DNA of 64,000 nt, taken from positions 186,001-250,000 of the forward strand of contig NZ_FOEI01000002.1 of NCBI RefSeq assembly GCF_900110615.1, in the 5' to 3' direction. Numbering within the stretch: the first letter of the stretch is position 1; the number at the start of each line of letters is the position of its first letter. The DNA comes from Flavobacterium urocaniciphilum (GTDB lineage Bacteria > Bacteroidota > Bacteroidia > Flavobacteriales > Flavobacteriaceae). Shown one piece after another: positions 51,799 to 59,952 of this stretch. Both the position numbers and the translations under genes were made by a program. Under the pieces are notes generated by a model. The model was given only the letters and a program-made list of their open reading frames with translations, did no database searches and was not told the DNA's origin.

Positions 51799-52494
51799 TT
51801 AATTATAGTTTCTGTTTACGACTGCCGATTTGGCTTGTTTGAATTTACTTAATGCTTTTTCTTTAAACGATTGATTGAGCTCTGATTCAACCGAAGAAAG
51901 TAAGTCATTTGAATTCACTTTTATTGATGATTTATAAGGATTTACAACTTCTTTATCTTTTTTCTGACCTTGCGCTTCGGCCAATAAAGTTTCTGGAGTT
52001 ACATAATTATAATTTGGTTTTTGATTTATTTGTTCTTGTTGTGTTGCTTTGTTTTCTTTTTCTACAACTGCTAAATAAGTGTCTAATTTAGATTTGTGGA
52101 TCGAATTGTCATTTACTTTAGGTACTACTTTTGTTTTTGTGTTTGAAGTTTTAGGTGTAGCTATTGCTAATTCGTTTACTTCGTTATTTGAAATACTGAT
52201 TTCGTTATTTTCTGTAATTTCAACTTCGTTTGAAGGTGTTTCTTTAGTTGTTACCACTTCATTTTGTGGAAGTGAAATTTCAGGTTTTTGATTTTGTTGA
52301 AAAAAAACATATCCAATTCCTGTAAATACAAGAAATGTTGCAGCCATATTTAACCAAAAGAATTTTTTTGGTTGTTTTTTTTCTTCAGCTACTGTTAGCA
52401 TAGCGTCTAATCTATCCCAAGCTTGTGAAGAGGGTTCAATTTTTCTGGAATTGAATTTCTCTTGTACGTTTTTATCGAAATTATTTAGTGCCAT
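51799..52494 (-). CDS. Probable anti-sigma factor, single-pass
   Basis: A 231-residue protein. A charged cytoplasmic N-terminus of about 45 residues (PSSQAWDRLDAMLTVAEEKK) is followed by one membrane helix (FFWLNMAATFLVFTGIGYVF) and a low-complexity periplasmic tail rich in Asn, Glu, Lys and Thr. This layout, and a 14-base overlap with the upstream ECF sigma gene, make it a likely cognate anti-sigma factor, though it carries no recognised zinc motif. Confidence 0.75.
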   Translation of the reverse strand: MALNNFDKNVQEKFNSRKIEPSSQAWDRLDAMLTVAEEKKQPKKFFWLNMAATFLVFTGIGYVFFQQNQKPEISLPQNEVVTTKETPSNEVEITENNEISISNNEVNELAIATPKTSNTKTKVVPKVNDNSIHKSKLDTYLAVVEKENKATQQEQINQKPNYNYVTPETLLAEAQGQKKDKEVVNPYKSSIKVNSNDLLSSVESELNQSFKEKALSKFKQAKSAVVNRNYN

Positions 52495-53053
52495 TGTTCT
52501 TATTTTTTAATTCTGTGATTTGGGTTTGCAACATTTTTCTTGCGTGAGAAAGTTGCGATTTTGATGTGCCTTCTGAAATATTTAATAATTCTGCAATTTC
52601 ATTGTGTTTGTATCCATCAACAACATATAAGTTGAAAATCATTTTATATCCTTCGGGTAAATTGTCTATTAATAATTGTATGTCGTCAATAGAAAAATCA
52701 CCTTCAATTTCATAATTTGCTTCTTCTTCAGAATACGTTACATCGTCAATATTAGCATGATTAAAACTGTTTTTCTTAACTCTTAAATAATCGATGCATT
52801 CGTGTATCATTATTCTTTTAATCCAACCTTCGAAACTGCCTTTGTGTTCAAATTTTTTCAGATTGGTAAACATTTTCATAAAACCTGAAATCATCACATC
52901 TTCCGCATGGTGAATGTCTTTAATATATTGTCGACACACACTTAACATTTTAGGAGAAAATTTGGTGTACAATTGATGTTGCGCCTGACGATTGTTGTTT
53001 ATCGCTTCTGCAATCAAATGTTTTTCTTCTTGATGTAATGGAATTACTTTCAT
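52481..53053 (-). CDS. ECF-type RNA polymerase sigma-70 factor
   Basis: A 190-residue sigma factor. Region 2 is in FSPKMLSVCRQYIKDIHHAE as the core helix, with GSFEGWIKRIMIHECIDYLR, and region 4 in GYKHNEIAELLNISEGTSKS. It is distinct from the ECF factor at 10757. Its downstream gene overlaps by 14 bases. Transcription starts next to a tandem-repeat region upstream, so repeat changes could affect its control; this is a speculation. Confidence 0.92.
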   Translation of the reverse strand: MKVIPLHQEEKHLIAEAINNNRQAQHQLYTKFSPKMLSVCRQYIKDIHHAEDVMISGFMKMFTNLKKFEHKGSFEGWIKRIMIHECIDYLRVKKNSFNHANIDDVTYSEEEANYEIEGDFSIDDIQLLIDNLPEGYKMIFNLYVVDGYKHNEIAELLNISEGTSKSQLSHARKMLQTQITELKNKNNGTK

Positions 53054-53096
53054 GTTTTTTTACAATTCTATATTCTAAATTGGCTTATATTTTAAA

Positions 53097-53300
53097 AGAC
53101 GATTATTGTTTTAAAATGGTTGCATTGGTTAATGTGTCAATTTTCAATTAGCAATGTGCCGATTAAATCTTCTATTAGTATAGACGATTTTGTAATTAAA
53201 AAGGTTGCATTGGTTAATGTGTCAATTTTCAATTAGTCAATATGCGATTGAACCATCTACTATCATAGACGATTTTGTTTTTTAAATGGTTGTATTAGAC
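53097..53300. repeat. 85-bp tandem repeat, about 2.4 copies
   Basis: Units begin with agacgat at 53097, 53182 and 53267, exactly 85 bases apart. Units 1 and 2 share a stretch of more than 30 bases (53117-53151 and 53202-53236) and diverge at their ends; unit 3 is cut after about 31 bases. The 53054-53363 gap holds no gene. The repeat lies upstream of the ECF sigma gene and downstream of nothing coding on the plus strand. Confidence 0.8.
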
Positions 53301-53321
53301 AATTTGTTTTTTGTACTCTTT

Positions 53322-53358
53322 TAGTAATTGGCTAATTGGCACATTGAAAAATTGGCTA
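53322..53358. repeat. Palindromic element related to the 85-bp repeat
   Basis: The sequence with ggctaattggcacattg then attggctaatt resembles, inverted, the central part of the 85-bp units (caattttcaattag and aatgtg words). It lies just beyond the end of the polyprenyl synthase gene and may be a REP-like element. Confidence 0.4.
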
Positions 53359-53363
53359 ATTAA

Positions 53364-54344
53364 TTATATCTTTCTTTCAATTACGTAATTGACCATTAAG
53401 ATTAAAGAATCTTTGTAAGTAGAAGGAGGGAAGTTTTGAATTAATAACAATGCTTCTTGTTGAAATTCAATCATTTTTTGTTCGGCATAAGTTAATCCAC
53501 CATTGTTTTTTACAAAGTTGATGACTTCCTTAACGCGTTTTTTGTCTTTATTATGATTTTTTATCGAATTAATAACCCAACTTTTTTCTTTTGGAGAACA
53601 ATTGTTCAACGTATGAATTAAAGGCAAGGTCATTTTTTGTTCTTTAATATCAATACCAGTTGGTTTACCGATGGCATCATCTGTATAATCAAATAAGTCG
53701 TCTTTAATTTGAAAAGCCATTCCGATTAACTCGCCAAATTTTCGCATTTTTTCAATTACTTCTTTATCATCTGGAGCAACTGCACAAGCACCTAAAGAAC
53801 AACACGCCGCAATTAAAGTAGCTGTTTTTTGTCGGATAATTTCGTAATAAACATCTTCAGTAATATCTAATCTACGTGCTTTTTCAATTTGTAATAATTC
53901 ACCTTCGCTCATTTCACGAACGGCAACAGAAATTATTTTAAGTAAATCGAAATCGTTATTATCTATAGAAAGAAGTAATCCTTTTGAAAGTAGAAAATCG
54001 CCTACTAGAACCGCAATTTTGTTTTTCCAAAGTGCATTGATGGAGAAAAAACCACGACGTTTGTTACTATCATCTACTACATCATCATGAACCAACGTTG
54101 CTGTGTGAATTAGTTCAATTACCGAAGCACCACGATAGGTTCTATCATTTACTGTTCCGCCAGAAACCATTTTAGCGGTTAAGAAAACAAACATTGGTCG
54201 CATTTGTTTTCCTTTTCGGTTAACGATGTAATGGGTAATTCGGTTTAAAAGAGCCACTTTAGAAGACATAGCCAATTGAAACTTCTTTTCGAAAAGTTCC
54301 ATTTCAAAGGCAATCGGTTCTTTTATTTTTTCGGTGATTTTCAT
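53364..54344 (-). CDS. Polyprenyl synthetase family protein (trans-isoprenyl diphosphate synthase)
   Basis: A 326-residue enzyme. The first aspartate-rich motif is in LVHDDVVDDSNKRRG near residue 85 and the second in FQIKDDLFDYTDDAIGKPTG near 215. The RNRKGKQMRPMFVFLTAK start is usual. It chains isopentenyl diphosphate onto an allylic primer. By length and motifs it is a medium- or long-chain synthase making the quinone side chain (menaquinone in this group), though chain length cannot be read off with certainty. It is 35 bases after rlmN in the same direction. Confidence 0.92.
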   Translation of the reverse strand: MKITEKIKEPIAFEMELFEKKFQLAMSSKVALLNRITHYIVNRKGKQMRPMFVFLTAKMVSGGTVNDRTYRGASVIELIHTATLVHDDVVDDSNKRRGFFSINALWKNKIAVLVGDFLLSKGLLLSIDNNDFDLLKIISVAVREMSEGELLQIEKARRLDITEDVYYEIIRQKTATLIAACCSLGACAVAPDDKEVIEKMRKFGELIGMAFQIKDDLFDYTDDAIGKPTGIDIKEQKMTLPLIHTLNNCSPKEKSWVINSIKNHNKDKKRVKEVINFVKNNGGLTYAEQKMIEFQQEALLLIQNFPPSTYKDSLILMVNYVIERKI

Positions 54345-54379
54345 TCGATAACAAAAGTAGCTAATTTCAAGTTAATTTA

Positions 54380-55420
54380 CTAACTCTTATTCGCTAATTG
54401 TCCGCAAGCGGCATCAATGTCTTTTCCGCGACTTCTTCTTACTTTTACCACAATATTGTTTTTCTCTAAAGCAGAAATATAATTGTTTATCGCTTGTTCG
54501 CTGGCTTGTTGGAAATTTCCATCATCAATAGCGTTGTATTCAATTAAATTGACTTTACAAGGTACATATTTGCAGAATTTCACTAATGCATCAATGGAAG
54601 CTTTATCGTCGTTAATGCCTTTCCAAACTACATATTCGTAAGTGATTTTGCTTTTGGTTTTTTTATACCAGTATTCCAACGCTTCTTTTAATTCGGGTAA
54701 CGGGAAACTTTTGGTGAAAGGCATGATTTCATTTCGAGTTGCTTCAATAGCAGAATGTAAGGAAACGGCTAATTTGAATTTCACTTCATCATCCGCCATT
54801 TTTTTTATCATTTTTGAAACGCCAGAAGTTGAAACCGTAATACGTTTTGGCGACATACCTAATCCTTCATTAGAAGTAATCATGTCTATGGCTTTCATAA
54901 CGTTTGGGTAATTCATCAACGGTTCTCCCATTCCCATGAAAACGATGTTGGAAAGCGGTCGGTCGTAATACAATCGACTTTCATTATCAATTGCTACAAC
55001 CTGATCGTAAATTTCACCAGGTGTTAGGTTTCGCATACGTTTCAATCGAGCGGTAGCACAAAAATTACAATCCAAACTACAACCAACCTGACTAGATACA
55101 CAAGCAGTTGTTCTAGTATTTGTTGGAATTAAAACCGATTCTACAATTAAGTCGTCGTGTAAACGAACCGCATTTTTTACCGTTCCGTCTTCACTGCGTT
55201 GCATCGTATCAACTTTTATGTGGTTGATTACAAAATTAGCTTCTAACATGGCACGAGTTTCCTTTGAAATATTGGTCATATTTTCAAAAGTATGTGCGCC
55301 TTTGTTCCATAACCATTCGTAAATTTGATTACCACGAAATGCTTTGTCTCCGTTTGCTACGAAAAAATCTCTTAATTGCTCTTTGGTTAAAGCACGTATG
55401 TCTTTTTTATCTGCTTGCAT
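54380..55420 (-). CDS. rlmN: Dual-specificity RNA (adenine-C2) methyltransferase RlmN
   Basis: A 346-residue radical-SAM enzyme that methylates 23S rRNA A2503 and tRNA A37. The cluster motif CSLDCNFCATA (residues about 112-119) is intact, and the second catalytic Cys is in DAACGQLA at the C-terminus. IVFMGMGEPLMNYPNV and SVSLHSA-like AVSLHSAIEATR are also standard. The start is close behind a -7 box, so its mRNA may have no leader. It is convergent with nothing, diverging from the O-methyltransferase at 55515. Confidence 0.96.
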   Translation of the reverse strand: MQADKKDIRALTKEQLRDFFVANGDKAFRGNQIYEWLWNKGAHTFENMTNISKETRAMLEANFVINHIKVDTMQRSEDGTVKNAVRLHDDLIVESVLIPTNTRTTACVSSQVGCSLDCNFCATARLKRMRNLTPGEIYDQVVAIDNESRLYYDRPLSNIVFMGMGEPLMNYPNVMKAIDMITSNEGLGMSPKRITVSTSGVSKMIKKMADDEVKFKLAVSLHSAIEATRNEIMPFTKSFPLPELKEALEYWYKKTKSKITYEYVVWKGINDDKASIDALVKFCKYVPCKVNLIEYNAIDDGNFQQASEQAINNYISALEKNNIVVKVRRSRGKDIDAACGQLANKS

Positions 55421-55424
55421 GGTG

Positions 55425-55432
55425 CAAAAATA
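55425..55432 (-). promoter_or_regulatory. Promoter -7 box of rlmN, very close to the start
   Basis: On the minus strand TATTTTTG ends four bases before the rlmN ATG. If used, transcription would start at or inside the first codon, giving a leaderless mRNA or indicating a later start. Confidence 0.45.
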
Positions 55433-55485
55433 GTGAATTTAGAATTTAGAATTCAGAAATCTGATTATAGAAAAAATTGAATTTG

Positions 55486-55493
55486 TACTTTTG
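55486..55493 (+). promoter_or_regulatory. Promoter -7 box of the O-methyltransferase gene
   Basis: TACTTTTG matches TAnnTTTG 21 bases before the start codon. Confidence 0.5.
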
Positions 55494-55514
55494 TAGTTCG
55501 AAAATCAAATTATT

Positions 55515-56156
55515 ATGCATTTCATATCTGATAAATTAGAACAATACGTTGCCGATCATTCACAATTAGAACCAGAATTATTGGTTAAATTGAGTAAAGA
55601 AACACACCAAAAAGTGTTGCAACCAAGAATGTTAAGCGGCCATTTTCAAGGAAGAGTGTTGAGTATGTTGTCTAAAATTATCAATCCGAAACACATATTA
55701 GAAATAGGAACGTACACAGGTTATGCAGCATTGTGTTTAGCAGAAGGATTGCAAAAAGACGGAACGTTAGATACGATTGATATTAATGAAGAATTAGAAG
55801 AAATTCAGCAAAAATATTTTGAGTTGTCTGAATATTCAGAGCAAATTTTCCAACACATTGGCGATGCTATTGAAATTATTCCAACCTTAAATAAAAAGTT
55901 TGATTTGGTTTTTATCGATGCAGATAAAGAAAATTACATTAATTATTTTCATTTGATTGTTCCGATGATGAACAAAGGCGGAATTATTTTATCGGATAAT
56001 GTATTGTGGAGCGGAAAAGTTTTACAAGAAGTAAAGCATAACGATAAAACAACTCCAATTTTACTTGAATATAATAAAATTATAAATGAAGATCCTCGAG
56101 TAGAAACAGTTTTATTGCCTATTCGTGATGGGTTAACAGTTACTCGTGTGTTGTAA
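55515..56156 (+). CDS. O-methyltransferase, class I SAM-dependent (catechol/caffeoyl-CoA type)
   Basis: A 213-residue enzyme. The SAM-binding motif is ILEIGTYTGYAALCLAEGL near residue 60, followed by DTIDINEELEE and the metal-site region FDLVFIDADKENY. The GGIILSDNVLWSGKVL helix completes the cation-dependent O-methyltransferase pattern. Its natural acceptor is unknown; a phenolic compound is likely. It is a single gene whose 3' end overlaps the convergent PAP2 gene by 17 bases. Confidence 0.92.
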   Translation: MHFISDKLEQYVADHSQLEPELLVKLSKETHQKVLQPRMLSGHFQGRVLSMLSKIINPKHILEIGTYTGYAALCLAEGLQKDGTLDTIDINEELEEIQQKYFELSEYSEQIFQHIGDAIEIIPTLNKKFDLVFIDADKENYINYFHLIVPMMNKGGIILSDNVLWSGKVLQEVKHNDKTTPILLEYNKIINEDPRVETVLLPIRDGLTVTRVL

Positions 56157-56715
56157 CTTTTAAAAAGGTTTGAATAAATTTTACATATAATTTGTAAAAC
56201 AAAATCCCAACTAAACTTCCAAAAAGATATCCAGTTAGAATATCCAAAGGAAAGTGTAAGCCAAGGTAAATTCGGCTATACGCGAAAATTAATGGATATA
56301 AAAAAAGTAAAAAAGTATACTTGTAATATTTTCGTAAAATTAAGAAAATAAACATCATGGCTGCTGTTGAATTAGCAGCGTGTCCAGAAAAATAACTGAA
56401 TGTTAAGCTTTCTTTTACAATTCTGATTTGATCTTTAATTTCTAAGTCGTTACATGGTCGTAAACGTTCTACGCTATTTTTAACTAAGTTGGTTACTTGG
56501 TCTGAAAAAGTAATCATTAATGCAATGAAAACTAATGTAATTAGAAATTGTTTGGGAGTAACTTTTTTATATAAAATGTAAGCAACCAATAAGAAAAAAG
56601 GAATCCAATTCAATTGATTGGTAATTAATTTCCAAATTGGATCAAAAGGTTCAGAACCCAAATTGTTTAAAAAAACGAAAAGACTTTTATCTAAATCAAT
56701 AATTTTTTCCAACAT
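56140..56715 (-). CDS. PAP2 family phosphatase
   Basis: A 191-residue membrane protein with about five hydrophobic segments and the PAP2 motifs KNSVERLRPCND (K-x6-RP), FSYFSGHAANSTAAMM (PSGH variant SGH) and SRIYLGLHFPLDILTGY (SR-x5-H). The catalytic His is in the last. It may dephosphorylate undecaprenyl diphosphate or a lipid phosphate at the outer face of the inner membrane. It overlaps the tatA stop by one base and is convergent with the O-methyltransferase. Confidence 0.92.
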   Translation of the reverse strand: MLEKIIDLDKSLFVFLNNLGSEPFDPIWKLITNQLNWIPFFLLVAYILYKKVTPKQFLITLVFIALMITFSDQVTNLVKNSVERLRPCNDLEIKDQIRIVKESLTFSYFSGHAANSTAAMMFIFLILRKYYKYTFLLFLYPLIFAYSRIYLGLHFPLDILTGYLFGSLVGILFYKLYVKFIQTFLKVTTHE

Positions 56716-57047
56716 TACATTTGACGTTTTATTGGTCCAGATAAGTTTTCAAATTCTTCTTTAATTTCTTCTACAGGATTTTGTAATTCCACAGGATTAA
56801 TCGCTTGATTCATGCTTTCTTTAGCACTAGCAATCTCTTCAGAAATACCGCCAGTTAAGCTTTTCATATCTAAACCACTTTCTTCAGCACCTTTTTGAAT
56901 TTCGTGCTTAATTTCATTGGTAGCGTTTTTTAATTGCGCCATACCTTTACCTAATGTTCTGGCAATTTCAGGGATTTTGTCAGAACCAAAAAGCATTAAA
57001 ATCACAATTAAAATAAAAAAAAGCTCGCCGCCGCCTATACCAAACAT
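56715..57047 (-). CDS. tatA: Sec-independent translocase TatA/TatE family subunit
   Basis: A 110-residue protein. An N-terminal membrane helix (GELFFILIVILMLFGSDKI) is followed by the hinge PEIARTLGKGMAQLKNATNE and an amphipathic helix; a charged tail follows. This is the usual TatA layout, forming the translocation pore for folded proteins. No tatC is nearby. It overlaps the PAP2 gene by one base, so the two are co-transcribed. Its promoter contains a heptamer repeat. Confidence 0.93.
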   Translation of the reverse strand: MFGIGGGELFFILIVILMLFGSDKIPEIARTLGKGMAQLKNATNEIKHEIQKGAEESGLDMKSLTGGISEEIASAKESMNQAINPVELQNPVEEIKEEFENLSGPIKRQM

Positions 57048-57067
57048 AATTTGTAAAATTTGAATTG

Positions 57068-57075
57068 CAAAGTTA
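57068..57075 (-). promoter_or_regulatory. Promoter -7 box of tatA
   Basis: On the minus strand TAACTTTG matches TAnnTTTG 21 bases before the tatA start. The heptamer repeat begins six bases upstream. Confidence 0.5.
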
Positions 57076-57080
57076 ATAAA

Positions 57081-57110
57081 AGTTAGAAGTTAGATGTTAG
57101 AAGTTAGAAG
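57081..57110. repeat. Heptamer tandem repeat in the tatA promoter
   Basis: Four copies of agttaga (the third is tgttaga) and two extra bases fill the zone where the -33 element of the tatA promoter should lie. A copy gain or loss would shift the upstream DNA by seven bases. Confidence 0.8.
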
Positions 57111-57114
57111 TTTT

Positions 57115-57150
57115 TTAACAAAAAAGTGCAATCCTAACGAATTGCACTTT
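57115..57150 (-). terminator. Terminator after the M1 peptidase
   Basis: Stem aaagtgcaat/attgcacttt with a T run on the minus strand; it separates the M1 gene from tatA. Confidence 0.85.
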
Positions 57151-57167
57151 AATAGTTTGTTGTGAAA

Positions 57168-59438
57168 TTATTTCTTTTCTAAAGTATCGAATTTATCAGC
57201 TGCTGCTGCTTTAGGCCAAATATTATTTGTGGTGTCAATATCAGCAGTTTCTAGTTTTGGATCTAATTGAATTTTTACTACTTTTTTCTCTGTTGCAAAA
57301 ACACGTTTAGCAGTAACATTGTTTCTTCTCCAAATTTGAACAGGGAATTTGTGTGTTTCTTTAGTTCCGTCTTCAAATTCTAATTCAGCGATAATTGGCA
57401 TCATCATACCGCCTGGTTTTTCAAATTCTACTTCGTAAAAATACTTCGGATTTTTAAGCGCTGCTTTTTCTTCACTAGTATAATTTTTATTTAAGAAATC
57501 GTTTAAAACTTGAATTTTCTCTTTTTCTAAAGCATTTTTTGATTCTGGTTTTAATTCTGCAGATTCTTCAGGAACTAAATAAATCATCGGACCTGCATCA
57601 GCAATTTTTCTACCTCTTCTGTTAAATGTTTCTTTAACTTCTTTAGTTGGGTTTTCTGTAACATAATATTGAGCTACATTTTTAATTCCTAAATCAACAT
57701 AATCTGTTGAGTAGAACCAACCTTTCCAAAACCAATCTAAATCTACAGCAGATGCATCTTCCATAGTTCTAAAGAAATCTTCTGGAGTTGGGTGTTTAAA
57801 TTTCCAACGATTTGCATACGTTTTAAACGCATGATCAAATAATTCGTGACCCATAATTGTTTCACGTAAGATGTTTAATCCAGTAGCTGGTTTTCCGTAA
57901 GCATTTGCACCAAAATTATAAACCACATCACCGTTACTCATAATTGGTTCTAAAAATTGTTGATTTCCTTTCATGTAAGGTACAATTAAACGAGCTGGAC
58001 CTCTATCTACTGGGAAGTTTTTGTCGAATTCTACTTCTGTTAAATATTCTAAGAAAGTATTTAAACCTTCGTCCATCCAAGTCCATTGTCTTTCATCTGA
58101 ATTTACAATCATCGGGAAGAAATTATGTCCAACTTCATGAATAATTACTCCTAACATTCCATATTTTACACGGTCGCTAATTCTTCCGTTTTCATCTGGT
58201 CTTCCGTAATTCCAACAAATCATTGGATATTCCATTCCTTGGTCTTCAGCTGAAACGGATACCGCTTTTGGATAAGGATAATCAAAGGTATATTTTGAAT
58301 ATGTTTTTAAAGTATGAGCAACAGCTTTTGTTGATAAATCACCCCAAAGTGGATTGGCCTCTTTTGGATAGATAGAAACTGCCATTGGTTTTTTATTTCC
58401 AACTTGAACAGCCATTGCGTCTATGATAAATTTTCTAGATGTAGAAAACCCGAAATCTCTAACATTTTCAGCTTTAAATTTCCAAGTTTTTTTAGCTGTT
58501 GAAAATCCTTTTTCTGAAGCTTCTGCTTCTTGTTGTGTTACAATAACCACTGGTTTGTCAAAAGTGTTTTCTGCTAATTCCCATCTTTTAACTTGTTCAG
58601 CAGTAAATACTTCATTTCTATTTTGTAAACTTCCTGTAGCTTCCATTACGTGGTCTGCAGGAACTGTAATGCTAACATCGTAATTTCCGAATGTTAAAGC
58701 GAATTCACTTCTTCCCCAAAACTGCATGTTTTGCCATCCTTCAACATCGCTATACACACACATTCTTGGGTAAAACTGTGCCATTACATATAATTTGTTC
58801 CCGTCAGGAAATAACTCGTAACCAGAACGACCATTTTTAGCAGTTCCCATGTAATTTACAATATTGTACCACCATTTGATTGAGAAAACTAATTTTTCTC
58901 CTTTTTTTAAGGGTTGAGGTAAATCGATACGCATCATAGTTTGATTGATGGTATATTTCATATTGTTCCCTTTGGCATCTTTTACATATTCTAAATTGAA
59001 TCCACCTTCGAAAGGTTTTTCCATATAGTTTTGAGCGAAATTTGCTGGAGATGCTGCTCCTGGAATACTTTGATTGTCAATTAGAGTTGTTGCACCATTT
59101 GGTTTTTCGATATTTTGATCCAATTGAACCCAAATGTATTCTAATGATTCCGGAGAATTATTATAATACGTTATCGTTTCATTACCATTTAAACGAGAAA
59201 GTTTGTCGTCTAATTCAACGTTAATTTTATAATCAGCACGTTGTTGATAATAAGCTGGTCCTGGAGCTCCAGAAGCAGTTCTAAACATGTTAGGTGTAGC
59301 CATTTCGCTATACATTTGACTAAATTTGTTAACGTCATAATGTCCACCTTCTCTTTTAATTTCATCTTTCTTAATTTCTTGTGCATAATTTGTTGCAGAA
59401 GTAAGAGATAAAAATATAAATGGAATTAACTTTTTCAT
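57168..59438 (-). CDS. M1 family aminopeptidase-like metallopeptidase
   Basis: A 756-residue exported protein. A signal peptide (MKKLIPFIFLSLTSATNYAQ) precedes an N-terminal saddle domain and the zinc motif HEVGHNFF near residue 434, with the third ligand Glu in WMDEGLNTFLEY. The exopeptidase motif reads DQGMEYPMI, a variant of GAMEN. It presumably trims peptides in the periplasm or at the surface. It is the first gene transcribed before a terminator; the DUF6702-like gene lies upstream by 10 bases, so they may share a transcript. Confidence 0.94.
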   Translation of the reverse strand: MKKLIPFIFLSLTSATNYAQEIKKDEIKREGGHYDVNKFSQMYSEMATPNMFRTASGAPGPAYYQQRADYKINVELDDKLSRLNGNETITYYNNSPESLEYIWVQLDQNIEKPNGATTLIDNQSIPGAASPANFAQNYMEKPFEGGFNLEYVKDAKGNNMKYTINQTMMRIDLPQPLKKGEKLVFSIKWWYNIVNYMGTAKNGRSGYELFPDGNKLYVMAQFYPRMCVYSDVEGWQNMQFWGRSEFALTFGNYDVSITVPADHVMEATGSLQNRNEVFTAEQVKRWELAENTFDKPVVIVTQQEAEASEKGFSTAKKTWKFKAENVRDFGFSTSRKFIIDAMAVQVGNKKPMAVSIYPKEANPLWGDLSTKAVAHTLKTYSKYTFDYPYPKAVSVSAEDQGMEYPMICWNYGRPDENGRISDRVKYGMLGVIIHEVGHNFFPMIVNSDERQWTWMDEGLNTFLEYLTEVEFDKNFPVDRGPARLIVPYMKGNQQFLEPIMSNGDVVYNFGANAYGKPATGLNILRETIMGHELFDHAFKTYANRWKFKHPTPEDFFRTMEDASAVDLDWFWKGWFYSTDYVDLGIKNVAQYYVTENPTKEVKETFNRRGRKIADAGPMIYLVPEESAELKPESKNALEKEKIQVLNDFLNKNYTSEEKAALKNPKYFYEVEFEKPGGMMMPIIAELEFEDGTKETHKFPVQIWRRNNVTAKRVFATEKKVVKIQLDPKLETADIDTTNNIWPKAAAADKFDTLEKK

Positions 59439-59448
59439 AATTAGCTTG

Positions 59449-59952
59449 TTAATTGTATTTCACTTTTTGATTGTTATTAGTATTGGTATACAATAATGTT
59501 TTTTTGTTACCATTTATATTCAAATGTATTAAATTTTGTTGTTCACTAAAAACATCAATTAATACATTATTTGTAATGTCAATATCTTTTATTTTGTCTT
59601 TAAAGTCAATTTTTAAATAACAAATTACAATATTGTCTTCTTGTTCTTTAGCTAAAAAACTAAAGTTCTGAATTTTATTATTGACTTTTATTTTCAAATT
59701 TTCTTCTAAATATTGTTCAATAAATTTATTAGCATCGGTAACTTCATCTTTTGTGGTAATGTAAAAATGCTTTTTGTATTTTTTGTGTAACGCTTTTTCT
59801 AAATCATCAATAAATAAACGAGAAGTAATTTGAATGGCTTTTTTTTCTTTTACATAATCAATTTGAAAAACACCCACGTAAAACTTATGCAAAGTAAAAG
59901 AACTTGCAAGGACTAGAATTAATAATACGATGCTTACTTTAAATTTATTCAT
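59449..59952 (-). CDS. DUF6702-like exported protein
   Basis: A 167-residue protein with an N-terminal hydrophobic leader (VSIVLLILVLASSFTLHKFY) and the pattern HKFYVGVFQIDYVKEKKAIQ, ITSRLFIDDLEKAL, which I take to be the DUF6702 family. The rest is strand-rich with many Asn and Lys. The family role is unknown, often beside M1 peptidases in this group. It overlaps the next upstream gene by eight bases, forming an operon with it and the M1 gene. Confidence 0.75.
   Translation of the reverse strand: MNKFKVSIVLLILVLASSFTLHKFYVGVFQIDYVKEKKAIQITSRLFIDDLEKALHKKYKKHFYITTKDEVTDANKFIEQYLEENLKIKVNNKIQNFSFLAKEQEDNIVICYLKIDFKDKIKDIDITNNVLIDVFSEQQNLIHLNINGNKKTLLYTNTNNNQKVKYN

Noticed and set aside
53097..53300. 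CRISPR array
   Set aside because: Repeats are contiguous 85-bp units with no short repeat/unique spacer pattern, and no cas genes are present.
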